From M3007 sp041392625 (GTDB lineage: Bacteria; Bacteroidota; Bacteroidia; Chitinophagales; Saprospiraceae), in the NCBI GenBank assembly GCA_041392625.1, contig JAWKLR010000002.1:62001-126000 (forward strand): a stretch of 64,000 bases of DNA, in the 5' to 3' direction. Each line of letters starts with the position of its first letter. Within the stretch, counting starts at the first letter, position 1. Below the pieces are notes generated by a model. The model did no database searches. It was not told the origin of the DNA and was given only the letters and a program-made list of their open reading frames with translations. The position numbers and the translations under genes were made by a program. Shown in pieces: positions 25,742 to 33,997 of this stretch.

Positions 25742-27841
25742 ATGAAAAACACACTCAATCACGCCAAAGACAAATCACTTGTCCTGTTCGCCGGAGCGGG
25801 AATTTCCATGGGAATGCCCGCAAATATGCCAGGATGGTTTGATTTGAATGATCAACTAATCAATGCCCTTTGGAACCGGATTCAGGGCATTTACACCATT
25901 CAGGATTCAATCCGGGACGAGTTTATTTCAGAACTGACAGCAGCTCGGAACAACCATCGGTTTCCTCCGGATTATCAGGCACAAATCATGGAAGACCAGG
26001 CCGGAATTGATTATTTTAAAAGCCTGACTTCGGTGGATAGCACCTGCTTCAACCCATCCCACCACTACATTGCCCACCTGAGCCATGCGGGTGTATTTAA
26101 GGCAATTATCACCACCAACTTTGATACCATGACCGAGCAGGCACTCGCCTCGCTGGATGTTCCGTATGAAGTCTTTTTTGATCAGGAAGGGTTTATAAAA
26201 CTAAGCGAACAAATTGAAACCGGTAAGATGCTTGAGTTTCTGCCGGTCATCAAGATTCACGGGTCAGCCACCTCGCCGGAATCCATGGTCGACACCCTCA
26301 AACAACGATTGAAGGGCCGGGCGGAATCGCTGAAGCAGGTCCTCCGACATTTTCTTGAAAACTACTATTTTATTTACTCCGGATTCTCAGGAGCGGACCT
26401 CGATTTTGAGCCAAATTACCTCGGTATCCGAAACGCGGCATCCAGCTCACCCGGCTTTTGTTTTAATTATCTTCCGGGATCGTCCGTACGGAATTCGATT
26501 CAGGAATTAATGCAGGTTTATGGTGATAAATCAGAAGGTTTTGCAAGCACGGCAGAAGACCTTTTTAAAGATTTGTGTTCACAAATGAACCTGAACGTTT
26601 CGGCTTTTCCTTTTGACCAAAATTCAATGGGACAATCGACTGTTGCCGATCGACTGCGGCAATGGGCCGATACAATTGCTCCGATGAAAGCCGCGAACAT
26701 GTTGGCCGCCCTGGCAGAGTCGCTTGGAATAGAAAAAGCCTCGCGGTTTATGCTGGATAAAGTCTGGAAAAACAGGCAGAACGCGGATTATGAAGATGAA
26801 TCTTTTTCCAGGTTTTTGCATAACCTGGGCAAGTCCTATCTGTTTAACTTTCAGTCCCGACAACAGCGTGCGGATTCGCAGGGCATACCCTTACTATCAT
26901 TTTCTACCCCGGCCAGCACGCCTTATGAGGAATATGCGCAAGAACTCAACCAAAATTTTGGCAAAGGTGCATTGCATCACGAGGCGAATGTGAAAACGCC
27001 AATCGGCCTCAGCCTTTTTTCGCTGATGAAAACTTTTGAAGGGAGGGAAACTCCGTTTGCAAACTTCCCCAACGGATTCAGTCAAGAAGGCCAATCTTTA
27101 CTTGATGTAGCGGATATCGTGTATTACTATTCGTTTTATGCGGACCTGGTCGGAGAGCATAAAACGAATTTTGAATTCCTGTTTCCGGCCATTAATATTG
27201 CTGTCAAGGATTTTGACTGGATGCGCGAGGGTCTGCTTACAGCCCGCAGGGCCTTGCTTGCCGCCAAAACCGGCCAGGATGAAATCGCCGAAGCAGATAT
27301 AAAACGTACATTGGAATTAGCCGAACAGCTGCACGATGTGCGCATGCAGGCCGAAGGCCTGTTGGCGCAGGGCGTTTACCAGCGAAACAAGTCGGACATG
27401 GGCGAGAGCCTGAAATCCTTAAAAAAAGCCCGGGAACTATTTATTGACTTGCTCCGGCAGCCCCAAGTTATCCTCACCAATATAGAACTTCTAAAAACCT
27501 ATCGAATCATTATTGAGAATGGGCACAGCGAATTTCTGGAAGATGTAAACACCCATGCCCATTTGATACTTTCCGAAACAGAAAACAGCATTGAAGACAA
27601 AATGCATGGGTTTGAGCCCAGCTTCTGTTTCACTGCCGGATGGCTGCACCTGCACGCGGGAGAAGAACACCACCCAATTGCCATTGGCTATTTTATCGAC
27701 AGCTACCACCTCGCCCGCACCTTTCAGCAACACCTGGTTGCCGATTGGTACAAAGAACAATTCATCCAATATGGACTTTGGGATGAAATCTCAACCGAAT
27801 TGCAATCGCTTTTGAAAGCGCAAGGGGATGAATCTTCGTAG
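25742..27841 (+). CDS. SIR2-domain protein with C-terminal helical repeats (candidate NADase defence effector)
   Basis: 699 residues, no signal peptide. The N-terminal SIR2-like fold (about 1-270) keeps the NAD-binding motif LVLFAGAGISMGMP, the catalytic Asn/Asp strand IITTNFDTMTEQAL, a His in VIKIHGSATS, and FIYSGFSGADLDF near its end. Residues about 300-700 are helical and TPR-like (LLTARRALLAAKTGQDEIAEADIKRTLELAEQL, GESLKSLKKARELFIDLLRQ). Proteins with SIR2 plus a sensor region (DSR, Thoeris ThsA, SIR2-APAZ partners) deplete NAD on phage infection; by analogy this may act alone. Cytoplasmic. A REP palindrome starts directly after its stop codon. Confidence 0.72.
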   Translation: MKNTLNHAKDKSLVLFAGAGISMGMPANMPGWFDLNDQLINALWNRIQGIYTIQDSIRDEFISELTAARNNHRFPPDYQAQIMEDQAGIDYFKSLTSVDSTCFNPSHHYIAHLSHAGVFKAIITTNFDTMTEQALASLDVPYEVFFDQEGFIKLSEQIETGKMLEFLPVIKIHGSATSPESMVDTLKQRLKGRAESLKQVLRHFLENYYFIYSGFSGADLDFEPNYLGIRNAASSSPGFCFNYLPGSSVRNSIQELMQVYGDKSEGFASTAEDLFKDLCSQMNLNVSAFPFDQNSMGQSTVADRLRQWADTIAPMKAANMLAALAESLGIEKASRFMLDKVWKNRQNADYEDESFSRFLHNLGKSYLFNFQSRQQRADSQGIPLLSFSTPASTPYEEYAQELNQNFGKGALHHEANVKTPIGLSLFSLMKTFEGRETPFANFPNGFSQEGQSLLDVADIVYYYSFYADLVGEHKTNFEFLFPAINIAVKDFDWMREGLLTARRALLAAKTGQDEIAEADIKRTLELAEQLHDVRMQAEGLLAQGVYQRNKSDMGESLKSLKKARELFIDLLRQPQVILTNIELLKTYRIIIENGHSEFLEDVNTHAHLILSETENSIEDKMHGFEPSFCFTAGWLHLHAGEEHHPIAIGYFIDSYHLARTFQQHLVADWYKEQFIQYGLWDEISTELQSLLKAQGDESS

Positions 27842-27902
27842 AGACAGGGCATGCCCTGTCTAATGTGCCCTGTCGAATGTGCCTTATCCGATCTGCCCTG
27901 TC
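27842..27902. repeat. REP palindrome AGACAGGGCATGCCCTGTCT and degenerate copies
   Basis: A perfect 20-bp palindrome at 27842-27861, followed by degenerate half-copies (TGTGCCCTGTC, ATGTGCC, TCTGCCCTGTCT). It starts at the base after the SIR2 stop codon and lies 108 bp upstream of a RAYT transposase, the typical neighbour of REP sequences. An identical palindrome occurs inside the RAYT gene. Confidence 0.85.
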
Positions 27903-27969
27903 TAAAATAAATGAAAATGAAAACGAAAACCACAACAATACCATAACCTCAAACACCAACCCCAATTAA

Positions 27970-28665
27970 ATGACCGATAAATACAAAAACAAATACCGGA
28001 TTGCCTCTGCCCGTGCCCAATGGTGGGATTACGGTTGGAATGGCGCATATTTCATTACAATCTGCACCAAAAACCGTGGAAATTTTTTCGGAGAAATCCA
28101 AAATGGAAAAATGGTTTTGTCGCAGACAGGTATCATCGCCAATATTTTATGGCACGAAATTCCAAATCACACTGCATTAACAGAAATTGGTGAATTTGTG
28201 GTTATGCCCAATCACATTCATGGGATATTGATTTTGAATAAACCATATGGTGGAAATGATCCCGAGAACGATGATAGGTATCATCGTAATGATTTACACG
28301 AGGACGTACATGATGACGTACATGATGACGTACATGATGACGTACATGATGACGTACAGACAGGGCATGCCCTGTCTCTACAACAATCGAAACAATCGCA
28401 ACAATCGCAACCGGTGGGAAAATCAATAAAACCTACAATTGGACAAACCCGATTTCAAAACATTGGTAAAAACACGGTTTCATCCATAATTGGGTCATAC
28501 AAATCTGCCGTAACCAAACACGCCAACAGATTGGGCTTAGTACATGGGTGGCAAACTCGTTTTTACGACCACATTATTAGAAATGATGCGGAATACCAAC
28601 GAATCGCAAATTACATCATAAACAACCCTGAAAATTGGCACAAGGATAAATTTTATCCAACATGA
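27970..28665 (+). CDS. REP-associated tyrosine transposase (RAYT, Y1 HUH family)
   Basis: 231 residues. HUH motif in VVMPNHIHGIL and the later catalytic Tyr region FYDHIIRNDAEYQRIANYIINNPENW match RAYT/TnpA-REP proteins, single-strand transposases domesticated to mobilise REP palindromes. Between the HUH motif and the tyrosine helix is an insert: four VHDD repeats (12-bp tandem repeats), then QTGHALSLQQ, which is the REP palindrome itself translated, then a Q/S-rich run. Typical RAYTs are about 40 residues shorter there. The frame stays open, so the insert may be tolerated in a loop. Confidence 0.88.
   Translation: MTDKYKNKYRIASARAQWWDYGWNGAYFITICTKNRGNFFGEIQNGKMVLSQTGIIANILWHEIPNHTALTEIGEFVVMPNHIHGILILNKPYGGNDPENDDRYHRNDLHEDVHDDVHDDVHDDVHDDVQTGHALSLQQSKQSQQSQPVGKSIKPTIGQTRFQNIGKNTVSSIIGSYKSAVTKHANRLGLVHGWQTRFYDHIIRNDAEYQRIANYIINNPENWHKDKFYPT
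28303..28377 (+). repeat. 12-bp tandem repeat plus REP palindrome inside the RAYT gene
   Basis: GACGTACATGAT is repeated four times (28303-28350) with a partial fifth, directly followed by AGACAGGGCATGCCCTGTCT at 28358-28377, identical to 27842-27861. All of it is in frame within the transposase. Confidence 0.9.
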
Positions 28666-28767
28666 ATGAACCATGAACGGGTTGAAAAAACACCTAAGAG
28701 TAAATAATTTGGCGATTTGAAAAAGAAATTGATGCAGAAGAATTTTCAGTAAAATAATCCCCCCCCA

Positions 28768-29250
28768 CTAATCAATCAACCGAATCAACTTCCCCAGCGC
28801 GCCTAAATTCTTTCCGAAAAAGGTGAGGAAGCGGGAGGCGGTTTTTACTTGTTTGTATTTCTTTTTAAATTTTGGGTACAGCTTCGCGAATTGTTTGGCC
28901 GACGGGCTTTTCGCCATATTCAGGGTGAGGGTGCCCTGCTGAATGAGGTTGAGTGACTTGAATTCGGTCTGCATTTCCTGGGCGATTTGCTCCATGGATG
29001 CCTGGTTCTGGCGGTAGTACTGATCGACAATTTTGCCGCCTTTTACCGGATTGATCGGCTGCAGCGCAGCATCCATTACACGGACTGCCGAAGCAAACAG
29101 CGAATCCATTTTTTCTTCCGGGGCCCTGTCTGAACGGGCGACCATCTGCAACATGCTTTGCTCGTATTGCAGCACTTTTTTATACCCGGCACAGGCCGTA
29201 AGGGTGAACACCAAAAATAAAACGGGAAGAACGAACGCAGGTCGACGCAT
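28768..29250 (-). CDS. Small lipoprotein of unknown function
   Basis: 160 residues. MRRPAFVLPVLFLVFTLTACAG has a lipobox (LTAC), Cys 20 lipidated. The mature part is wholly helical and basic (MDSLFASAVRVMDAALQPINPVKGGK, FAKLYPKFKKKYKQVKTASRFLTFF). No family recognised. It stands alone between the RAYT gene (opposite strand) and a divergent hypothetical gene. Confidence 0.65.
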   Translation of the reverse strand: MRRPAFVLPVLFLVFTLTACAGYKKVLQYEQSMLQMVARSDRAPEEKMDSLFASAVRVMDAALQPINPVKGGKIVDQYYRQNQASMEQIAQEMQTEFKSLNLIQQGTLTLNMAKSPSAKQFAKLYPKFKKKYKQVKTASRFLTFFGKNLGALGKLIRLID

Positions 29251-29373
29251 ACTGGATTGAAATTTACGATATCCGATTGATGATATCCGATTGACGATTT
29301 TGATTAACGCGTGTTTTAAACGGGAAAAAAACCGGAAAAGTATTTCCCTGTCGGCCTTCGTGCACGGAGAGGG

Positions 29374-29404
29374 TTGACATTTTCCAAAACTCGTTGTAGT
29401 TTAG
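29374..29404 (+). promoter_or_regulatory. Candidate promoter
   Basis: TTGACA at 29374-29379 and TAGTTTAG (close to TAnnTTTG) at 29397-29404, with 17 bp between them, 40 bp upstream of the ATG at 29444. The rest of the 29251-29443 spacer carries copies of the dispersed GATATCCGATTG repeat. Confidence 0.4.
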
Positions 29405-29443
29405 CATAGTAAACACCCGAACAGTTTTCAACACAAAAAATCT

Positions 29444-30157
29444 ATGCTTATGTTGTCTGATACCTGGTTCATGGAAGGGAACATCGATTTTGAATCCAAA
29501 AAGTATACCCTGCTCGGCTATTTGCAAAAAGTCTCCGCCTGCTTTGGCGAAAACAAACTCTACCCCGAACTTTCAGAAATTGTTTTTCACTACAACAACC
29601 TGAACGCATTCCGGGAAAACAAACAATTGCTCCAAAACCAGTTCCCGAAACGCCTCACGGGAATCCAACTCGAACGCCTCCGACTGCTGTACGAAGAAAT
29701 GATTTCCGACAACGAACTCATGCAGGAAATCGAAGCCATTGTGCAGTTTGCCATGCACAAACTCCAGCACACCATCGAGTCGGGAACCGACCTGTACGAC
29801 TTCGTCGAAGACCGACTCTCCATCACCCCCGTAGGCATCCTCCCGCTCGAAACCGACGACGGGTATTTCTACCTCTGCGACGGGTCCTTCCGGGAAATCC
29901 TCGTGTACAAATACCGCCTCAGCATTTTTGAAAAATCAAATGCCCAATACCGAACCCTGAAAGTGGCCTACATCGACAGCTGGGAACGCAACTTCACCAA
30001 CAGCTACGAAAGCATCAAAGCCCAGCTCATGCGGGCCCAAAAACCCATCCAGGTGCCCGCCGTGTACTCCATCGAAACGGAACTCACCTTCCCCATCCAC
30101 GAAACCCTGCTCCCGATTGCAAAGCGGAGCTTGGTGCGACATATTAGTAAGGGGTAG
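29444..30157 (+). CDS. Conserved cytoplasmic hypothetical protein
   Basis: 237 residues, no signal peptide or membrane segment. Starts MLMLSDTWFMEGNIDFESKKYTLLGYLQ, then a helical N-terminal half (YPELSEIVFHYNNLNAFRENKQLL, LEEMISDNELMQEIEAIVQFAMHKL) and a beta-rich C-terminal half (GILPLETDDGYFYLCDGSFREILVYKYRLSIFE, PAVYSIETELTFPIHETLLPIAKRSL). The pattern is one I associate with a Bacteroidota-specific uncharacterised family. Its own promoter candidate lies upstream; no operon partners. Confidence 0.6.
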   Translation: MLMLSDTWFMEGNIDFESKKYTLLGYLQKVSACFGENKLYPELSEIVFHYNNLNAFRENKQLLQNQFPKRLTGIQLERLRLLYEEMISDNELMQEIEAIVQFAMHKLQHTIESGTDLYDFVEDRLSITPVGILPLETDDGYFYLCDGSFREILVYKYRLSIFEKSNAQYRTLKVAYIDSWERNFTNSYESIKAQLMRAQKPIQVPAVYSIETELTFPIHETLLPIAKRSLVRHISKG

Positions 30158-30190
30158 GAGATATCCGATTGCCGAATAAATTTAAAATTT

Positions 30191-30350
30191 AGAGTATGTT
30201 TAAATTTCGACTCTGCGGCGAAGTCACGCAACTATTGTTGCTATCAAGGCAATTTTTGTAGTCGAGCACGGGTAATTCGGCGAAAAACTTAACGTAGAGA
30301 AAATAATAGTTGTCGATTGTAGCACAGAAATTGAATTTTAAACATACTCT
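30191..30350. mobile_element. Small MITE-like element with AGAGTATGTTTAAA ends
   Basis: 160 bp starting AGAGTATGTTTAAATTTC and ending in the inverse (GAATTTTAAACATACTCT). No coding capacity and no clear target duplication. A single related end (TTAGAGTATGTTTGGAACTT) lies at 35151-35170. It fills the spacer between the hypothetical gene and the acyl-CoA synthetase gene. Confidence 0.6.
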
Positions 30351-30444
30351 TATTTACTTTGGTCAATCGGAAATCAAATCGACAATCGGATATCATGTAA
30401 TCGGCAATCGGATATCCCTTAACTTGCCTGCAAAATCACACACG

Positions 30445-32265
30445 ATGGGAAAACGACTTTTTGACTACCTCTACGAACAACTCGAACAGGCTCCTCAGGA
30501 AAAAGCCTTTGGCCATAAGGTCGATGGCAACTGGCAATACTACTCCACCCAACAAATTGTGGACCTGGTGAACCGCACCAGTGCCGGGCTCCTGAAAATG
30601 GGACTCAAACCGGGCGACAAGGTAGGCACCGTCGTGTACAAAACCCTGCCCGAGTGGGTGATCCTCGATTACGCCCTGCTGCAAATAGGCGTGCTCAACG
30701 TGCCCATGTACCCAACCATTGCTCCCCGGGAGTACGCGTACATCCTGAACGAGGCAGAGGTCAAATTCTGCGTGGTGGGCGACGACGATCTGGTACAAAA
30801 ACTGCGCGACGCACAAAAAGAAACACCCAGTCTGCAAACCGTTTATTCCTTTTACGAAGGCATGGATGCGCCCCACTGGTCGACGCTGATGGCCGAAGAA
30901 AACCCCGACCTGAGTGCCGTCGAACAAGCCAAAGCAGCCGTGAACCCCGACGATGTGTGCACCCTCATTTATACCTCCGGTACCACCGGTACCCCCAAAG
31001 GCGTTATGCTCACCCACACCAACATCGTGTACAATGTGGAGACCATGCGCAAACTCATCCCCATTAAGGCCGGCCAGTCGACCCTGAGTTTCCTGCCGGT
31101 AAGCCACGTGTTCGAACGGGCTGTGGTGTACGCATTCACAGCCTACGGAGCGCAGGTGAGTTTTACCGGAACCGACAACCTGGGCGGCGACGAAGGCGAC
31201 CTGAAGGCCATCCGACCCCATTTTTTCACTACGGTGCCCCGACTTTTAGAAAAGGTTTACGACAAAATATACGCCAAGGGTTTTGAACTCAGCGGCATCA
31301 AGCGGGCGCTCTTTTTCTGGGCGCTGCAACTCACCGAATCCTGGGATTTTGATCAAAAGCCCAAAGGACTGAATGCACTGAAATGGAAAATTGCCGATAA
31401 ACTCATTTTCTCCAAATGGCGCGAAGCGCTTGGCGGCCGCATTCAGGGCATCATCACCGGGGCCAGCGCCTGTCCGGTCAAGATCATGCGCACCTTCAAT
31501 GCTGCCGGTGTACGGGTGCGGGAAGGCTACGGCATGACGGAAGCAGCACCGGCCATCAGTTTCAGCACCTACCATCCGGGCGGAGCCATGCTGGGCACGG
31601 TCGGACTCATTCTCGACGGCGTAGATGTCCGGATCGAACAACATCCGGAGTACGGCCCGCTGGAAGGGGAAATCCTGGCTAAAAGTCCGGGCGTGATGAA
31701 AGGCTATTACAAGCAACAGGAAAAGACCGACGAGGTCCTGCTAAACATTGATGGTGAAACCTGGCTGGCTACCGGCGACGTCGGGCATACCATCCGGATG
31801 GAAGACGGCCGAACCTTTCTGAAAATTACCGACCGCAAAAAGGAATTGCTAAAAACATCCGGCGGAAAATACATCGCTCCGGCGCCCATCGAGTCGGCGC
31901 TGAAAGAACATATTCTCGTGGAGCATGCGATGGTTGTGGGCGAGAACGTCAAGTTTGTATCCGCCCTGCTAGTGCCCTCTGAAGACGGCTTGCGCGACTG
32001 GTGCAAACGACACAACATCGGCTGGACCAACCTCGCGGAAATGATCCAAAACCCCAAAGTTGTTCACCGCTTTGAAATGCTGATGGAACGGATCAATCCG
32101 CATTTTGCCAAATACGAACAGATCAAAAAATTCACCCTGCTTCACGATCCCTGGGAACCGGTAAAATCCGATGGAAGCCAAAGCGAGCTCACGCCCACCC
32201 TCAAACTCAAACGCCGGGTGATTATGGAAAAATTCCAGGATCAAATCGAAGCCATGTACGCGTAG
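30445..32265 (+). CDS. Long-chain fatty acid-CoA ligase (AMP-forming)
   Basis: 606 residues from MGKRLFDYLYEQLEQAPQ at 30445; the frame is open further back but the upstream codons lie in repeat DNA. Motifs: P-loop LIYTSGTTGTPKGVMLTH (about 174-191), REGYGMTEAAPAIS, ETWLATGDVGH and the hinge/lysine segment ITDRKKELLKTSGGKYIAP. These define the adenylate-forming superfamily, and the length and GYGMTEAAP variant fit FadD/FAA1-like long-chain acyl-CoA synthetases. It activates fatty acids for membrane lipid synthesis or beta-oxidation, in the cytoplasm or at the inner membrane. Monocistronic here. Confidence 0.92.
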   Translation: MGKRLFDYLYEQLEQAPQEKAFGHKVDGNWQYYSTQQIVDLVNRTSAGLLKMGLKPGDKVGTVVYKTLPEWVILDYALLQIGVLNVPMYPTIAPREYAYILNEAEVKFCVVGDDDLVQKLRDAQKETPSLQTVYSFYEGMDAPHWSTLMAEENPDLSAVEQAKAAVNPDDVCTLIYTSGTTGTPKGVMLTHTNIVYNVETMRKLIPIKAGQSTLSFLPVSHVFERAVVYAFTAYGAQVSFTGTDNLGGDEGDLKAIRPHFFTTVPRLLEKVYDKIYAKGFELSGIKRALFFWALQLTESWDFDQKPKGLNALKWKIADKLIFSKWREALGGRIQGIITGASACPVKIMRTFNAAGVRVREGYGMTEAAPAISFSTYHPGGAMLGTVGLILDGVDVRIEQHPEYGPLEGEILAKSPGVMKGYYKQQEKTDEVLLNIDGETWLATGDVGHTIRMEDGRTFLKITDRKKELLKTSGGKYIAPAPIESALKEHILVEHAMVVGENVKFVSALLVPSEDGLRDWCKRHNIGWTNLAEMIQNPKVVHRFEMLMERINPHFAKYEQIKKFTLLHDPWEPVKSDGSQSELTPTLKLKRRVIMEKFQDQIEAMYA

Positions 32266-32285
32266 CCGAGGGATTTACGATTGAT

Positions 32286-32411
32286 GATTACATGATATCC
32301 GATTGATGATTTATTAATTGTTTATTCGGCCCTTCGGGCCTTGTTTAATCGGGACGCTGCGCTTTCCTTTGTTTATATAGAAGTGGTAAGTAGTAAGTGG
32401 TAAGTGGTGCT
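32286..32411. repeat. Left arm of a nested inverted-repeat cluster around an IS
   Basis: Contains a 27-bp sequence (32286-32312, beginning GATTACATGATATCCGATTG) and a 21-bp sequence (32371-32391, beginning GTTTATATAGAAGTGGTAAG). Both recur as perfect inverted copies on the other side of the IS. Between them is the palindrome GGCCCTTCGGGCC. No gene. Confidence 0.8.
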
Positions 32412-32429
32412 AAGTCCAACTAAGTCGTA

Positions 32430-33626
32430 CTAAGTAAAGTCCGAAAAAGTCGTATTAATTTTTTGCGCGTCCCAATCAAAGGGCAATTCCAGTTGTAAAG
32501 CTGGAAGTCGTTCAAATTGTTCAAGGTTGCCCATGAGTAACTCAGGATATAAATCTTTGACTGGTGCTTGATAAATAATTTGTTCTTTGTCATTTTGGAA
32601 TATGAGGAGTTTTTTGTGATTGTTGAATGTGATCACCAATTGCTGTTGGTATTTTGCACCGGGAATGTAATACACCTTGCTGCCTAAACTAACGGTATTA
32701 TTACGAGCCACTTTTCGAAACCATTTTCCTTTGGCTAAGAAGGCATATATACGTTGCATATTAATCATTTGTGCTTCTTGTTCAGGGTGATAAAATCTGC
32801 CTGAATGTCTAGCCTTAGGATACTTTTTTAATGGTGGCATATTATCGGTTGCTGAACTGGGTATATGCTCATTGAGTCGTTGTCGCCTTTGCTGACACAC
32901 ATAAAGAAGGTCCTCCCAGTTTTTGAAACCGCCTTTTCGGCTCAAAACTTGTCTGGAAAAAGTTTGATGGGCTCGCTCAACTTTCCCCTGGTCTGTGGGG
33001 CGGTGCACCCGACTAAAGCAAGGCTGAATCCCCAAACCAATCAGCCACAGACAAAAGCGAGTTGGGAATGGCGATTTACTGCTATTTTCATAAAAAACAC
33101 TAGCGTGATCACTTTGCAGCATGTGAGGCAAGCCGTGTTGAATAAATCCTAATCGCATGGCTGTTTGATAATCACACGTATTTGGGTGACTTGTCATGCT
33201 TTTCATCCGGGTTGGTAAATTACAGACATACACACTCGAATACACATCTTTTATATTCAGCATTGCGATGGCTCCAACTCCACGTACGTTTACATTGCCC
33301 TGCGCATCAACCTGCCAAAGGCTATGACTCCGTTTGGCTTTTTGGCAAACAGGAACGGGCACCGGACTGTGAGGCTCATACACTTTTGTAAAACCCTCTT
33401 GTTTTAAAAAAGATGCTATTGCACTCCTGCTGGGCAACTTCGTATCAATCCAGCGCTTATCTAATTGTAATTCGCTTAAGATTGTATCCGCACCCCAGCC
33501 TTTTTCCTTGTCGCGCAAATCTGATATAGCCTTGCGCAAAGACTCTGGAAAACTACCCATCGCACCGACTACTGGTCGACCCATTGAGGAGTGTAATGAG
33601 CCCCTTTTTTTAGTATCAGACTCCAT
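32430..33626 (-). CDS. Transposase, integrase-core part (IS481-like)
   Basis: 398 codons in the -1 frame relative to the upstream HTH ORF; the ATG at 33626 overlaps that ORF, and the natural entry is probably a -1 slip on seven A (33605-33611). Segments: HTH/linker SRSAIASFLKQEGF, then the rve core with D in SLWQVDAQGNVN, D in MLQSDHASVF and E in DQGKVERAHQTF, the expected D-D-35-E spacing. The C-terminal part (VSLGSKVYYIPGAKYQQQLVITF) is the small beta domain found after the core in IS481/IS21-type enzymes. Intact. Confidence 0.85.
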   Translation of the reverse strand: MESDTKKRGSLHSSMGRPVVGAMGSFPESLRKAISDLRDKEKGWGADTILSELQLDKRWIDTKLPSRSAIASFLKQEGFTKVYEPHSPVPVPVCQKAKRSHSLWQVDAQGNVNVRGVGAIAMLNIKDVYSSVYVCNLPTRMKSMTSHPNTCDYQTAMRLGFIQHGLPHMLQSDHASVFYENSSKSPFPTRFCLWLIGLGIQPCFSRVHRPTDQGKVERAHQTFSRQVLSRKGGFKNWEDLLYVCQQRRQRLNEHIPSSATDNMPPLKKYPKARHSGRFYHPEQEAQMINMQRIYAFLAKGKWFRKVARNNTVSLGSKVYYIPGAKYQQQLVITFNNHKKLLIFQNDKEQIIYQAPVKDLYPELLMGNLEQFERLPALQLELPFDWDAQKINTTFSDFT

Positions 33627-33733
33627 TTGTAAACGGTGTGAACTGATATACCTAACTGTTCAGCAATCAACGGTGCTTTTAATCCTTGTTGCAAGCACTG
33701 CTTAATATGCTCTCTCTGTTCCAAACTTGTCAT
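33569..33733 (-). CDS. Transposase N-terminal HTH ORF (frameshift partner)
   Basis: 54 residues (MTSLEQREHIKQCLQQGLKA ... LIAEQLGISVHTVYKWSLIL), too short to appear in most ORF screens. It is a helix-turn-helix of the Tn/IS481-type, ending 57 bp inside the integrase-core ORF. The sequence CTA AAA AAA GGG at 33603-33614 is a good -1 slippery site, which would fuse it to the catalytic part and give one protein of about 435 residues. Confidence 0.8.
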   Translation of the reverse strand: MTSLEQREHIKQCLQQGLKAPLIAEQLGISVHTVYKWSLILKKGAHYTPQWVDQ

Positions 33734-33813
33734 ATCATATTTTTTATCCCACTTAAGGGATAAAAGTTAATACGACTTTTTCAAACTTTGCCTAGTACGA
33801 CTTAGTTGGACTT

Positions 33814-33997
33814 GGCAGTGGTAGCAGTGGTGGTAGGAGGCGTGTAAGTGTAGTGGCAACGATACGTAAAATGTCAAAAATATACTTACTGCTTATCACT
33901 TACAACTTACCACTTCTATATAAACAAATCATCCAAGCCCCGAAAGGGGCGCATCAACAAATCATCAATCGGATATCATGTAATCGTAAATCGGAAT
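33814..33997. repeat. Right arm of the nested inverted-repeat cluster
   Basis: Carries the perfect inverses of both left-arm sequences: 21 bp at 33905-33925 and 27 bp at 33959-33985, separated by AGCCCCGAAAGGGGCGC. About 90 bp next to the IS (33814-33904) has no counterpart on the left and may be a separate insertion. Confidence 0.78.

Larger units (their letters stand above)
32412..33813 (-). mobile_element. IS481-like insertion sequence (integrase-core, two-frame transposase)
   Basis: Ends AAGTCCAACTAAGTCGTACT (left, 32412) and the inverse AGTACGACTTAGTTGGACTT (right, ending 33813); the inverted repeat continues to about 48 bp (AAAAAGTCGTATTAA). It carries an HTH ORF and an rve integrase-core ORF on the minus strand, linked by an A7 slippery run. 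No convincing target duplication was found. An internally deleted derivative with the same ends lies at 41652-41856. Confidence 0.85.

Noticed and set aside
28303..28358. 12-bp repeats in the RAYT gene as a CRISPR or regulatory iteron
   Set aside because: Contiguous, in-frame codon repeats (VHDD) within a coding region; no spacers.
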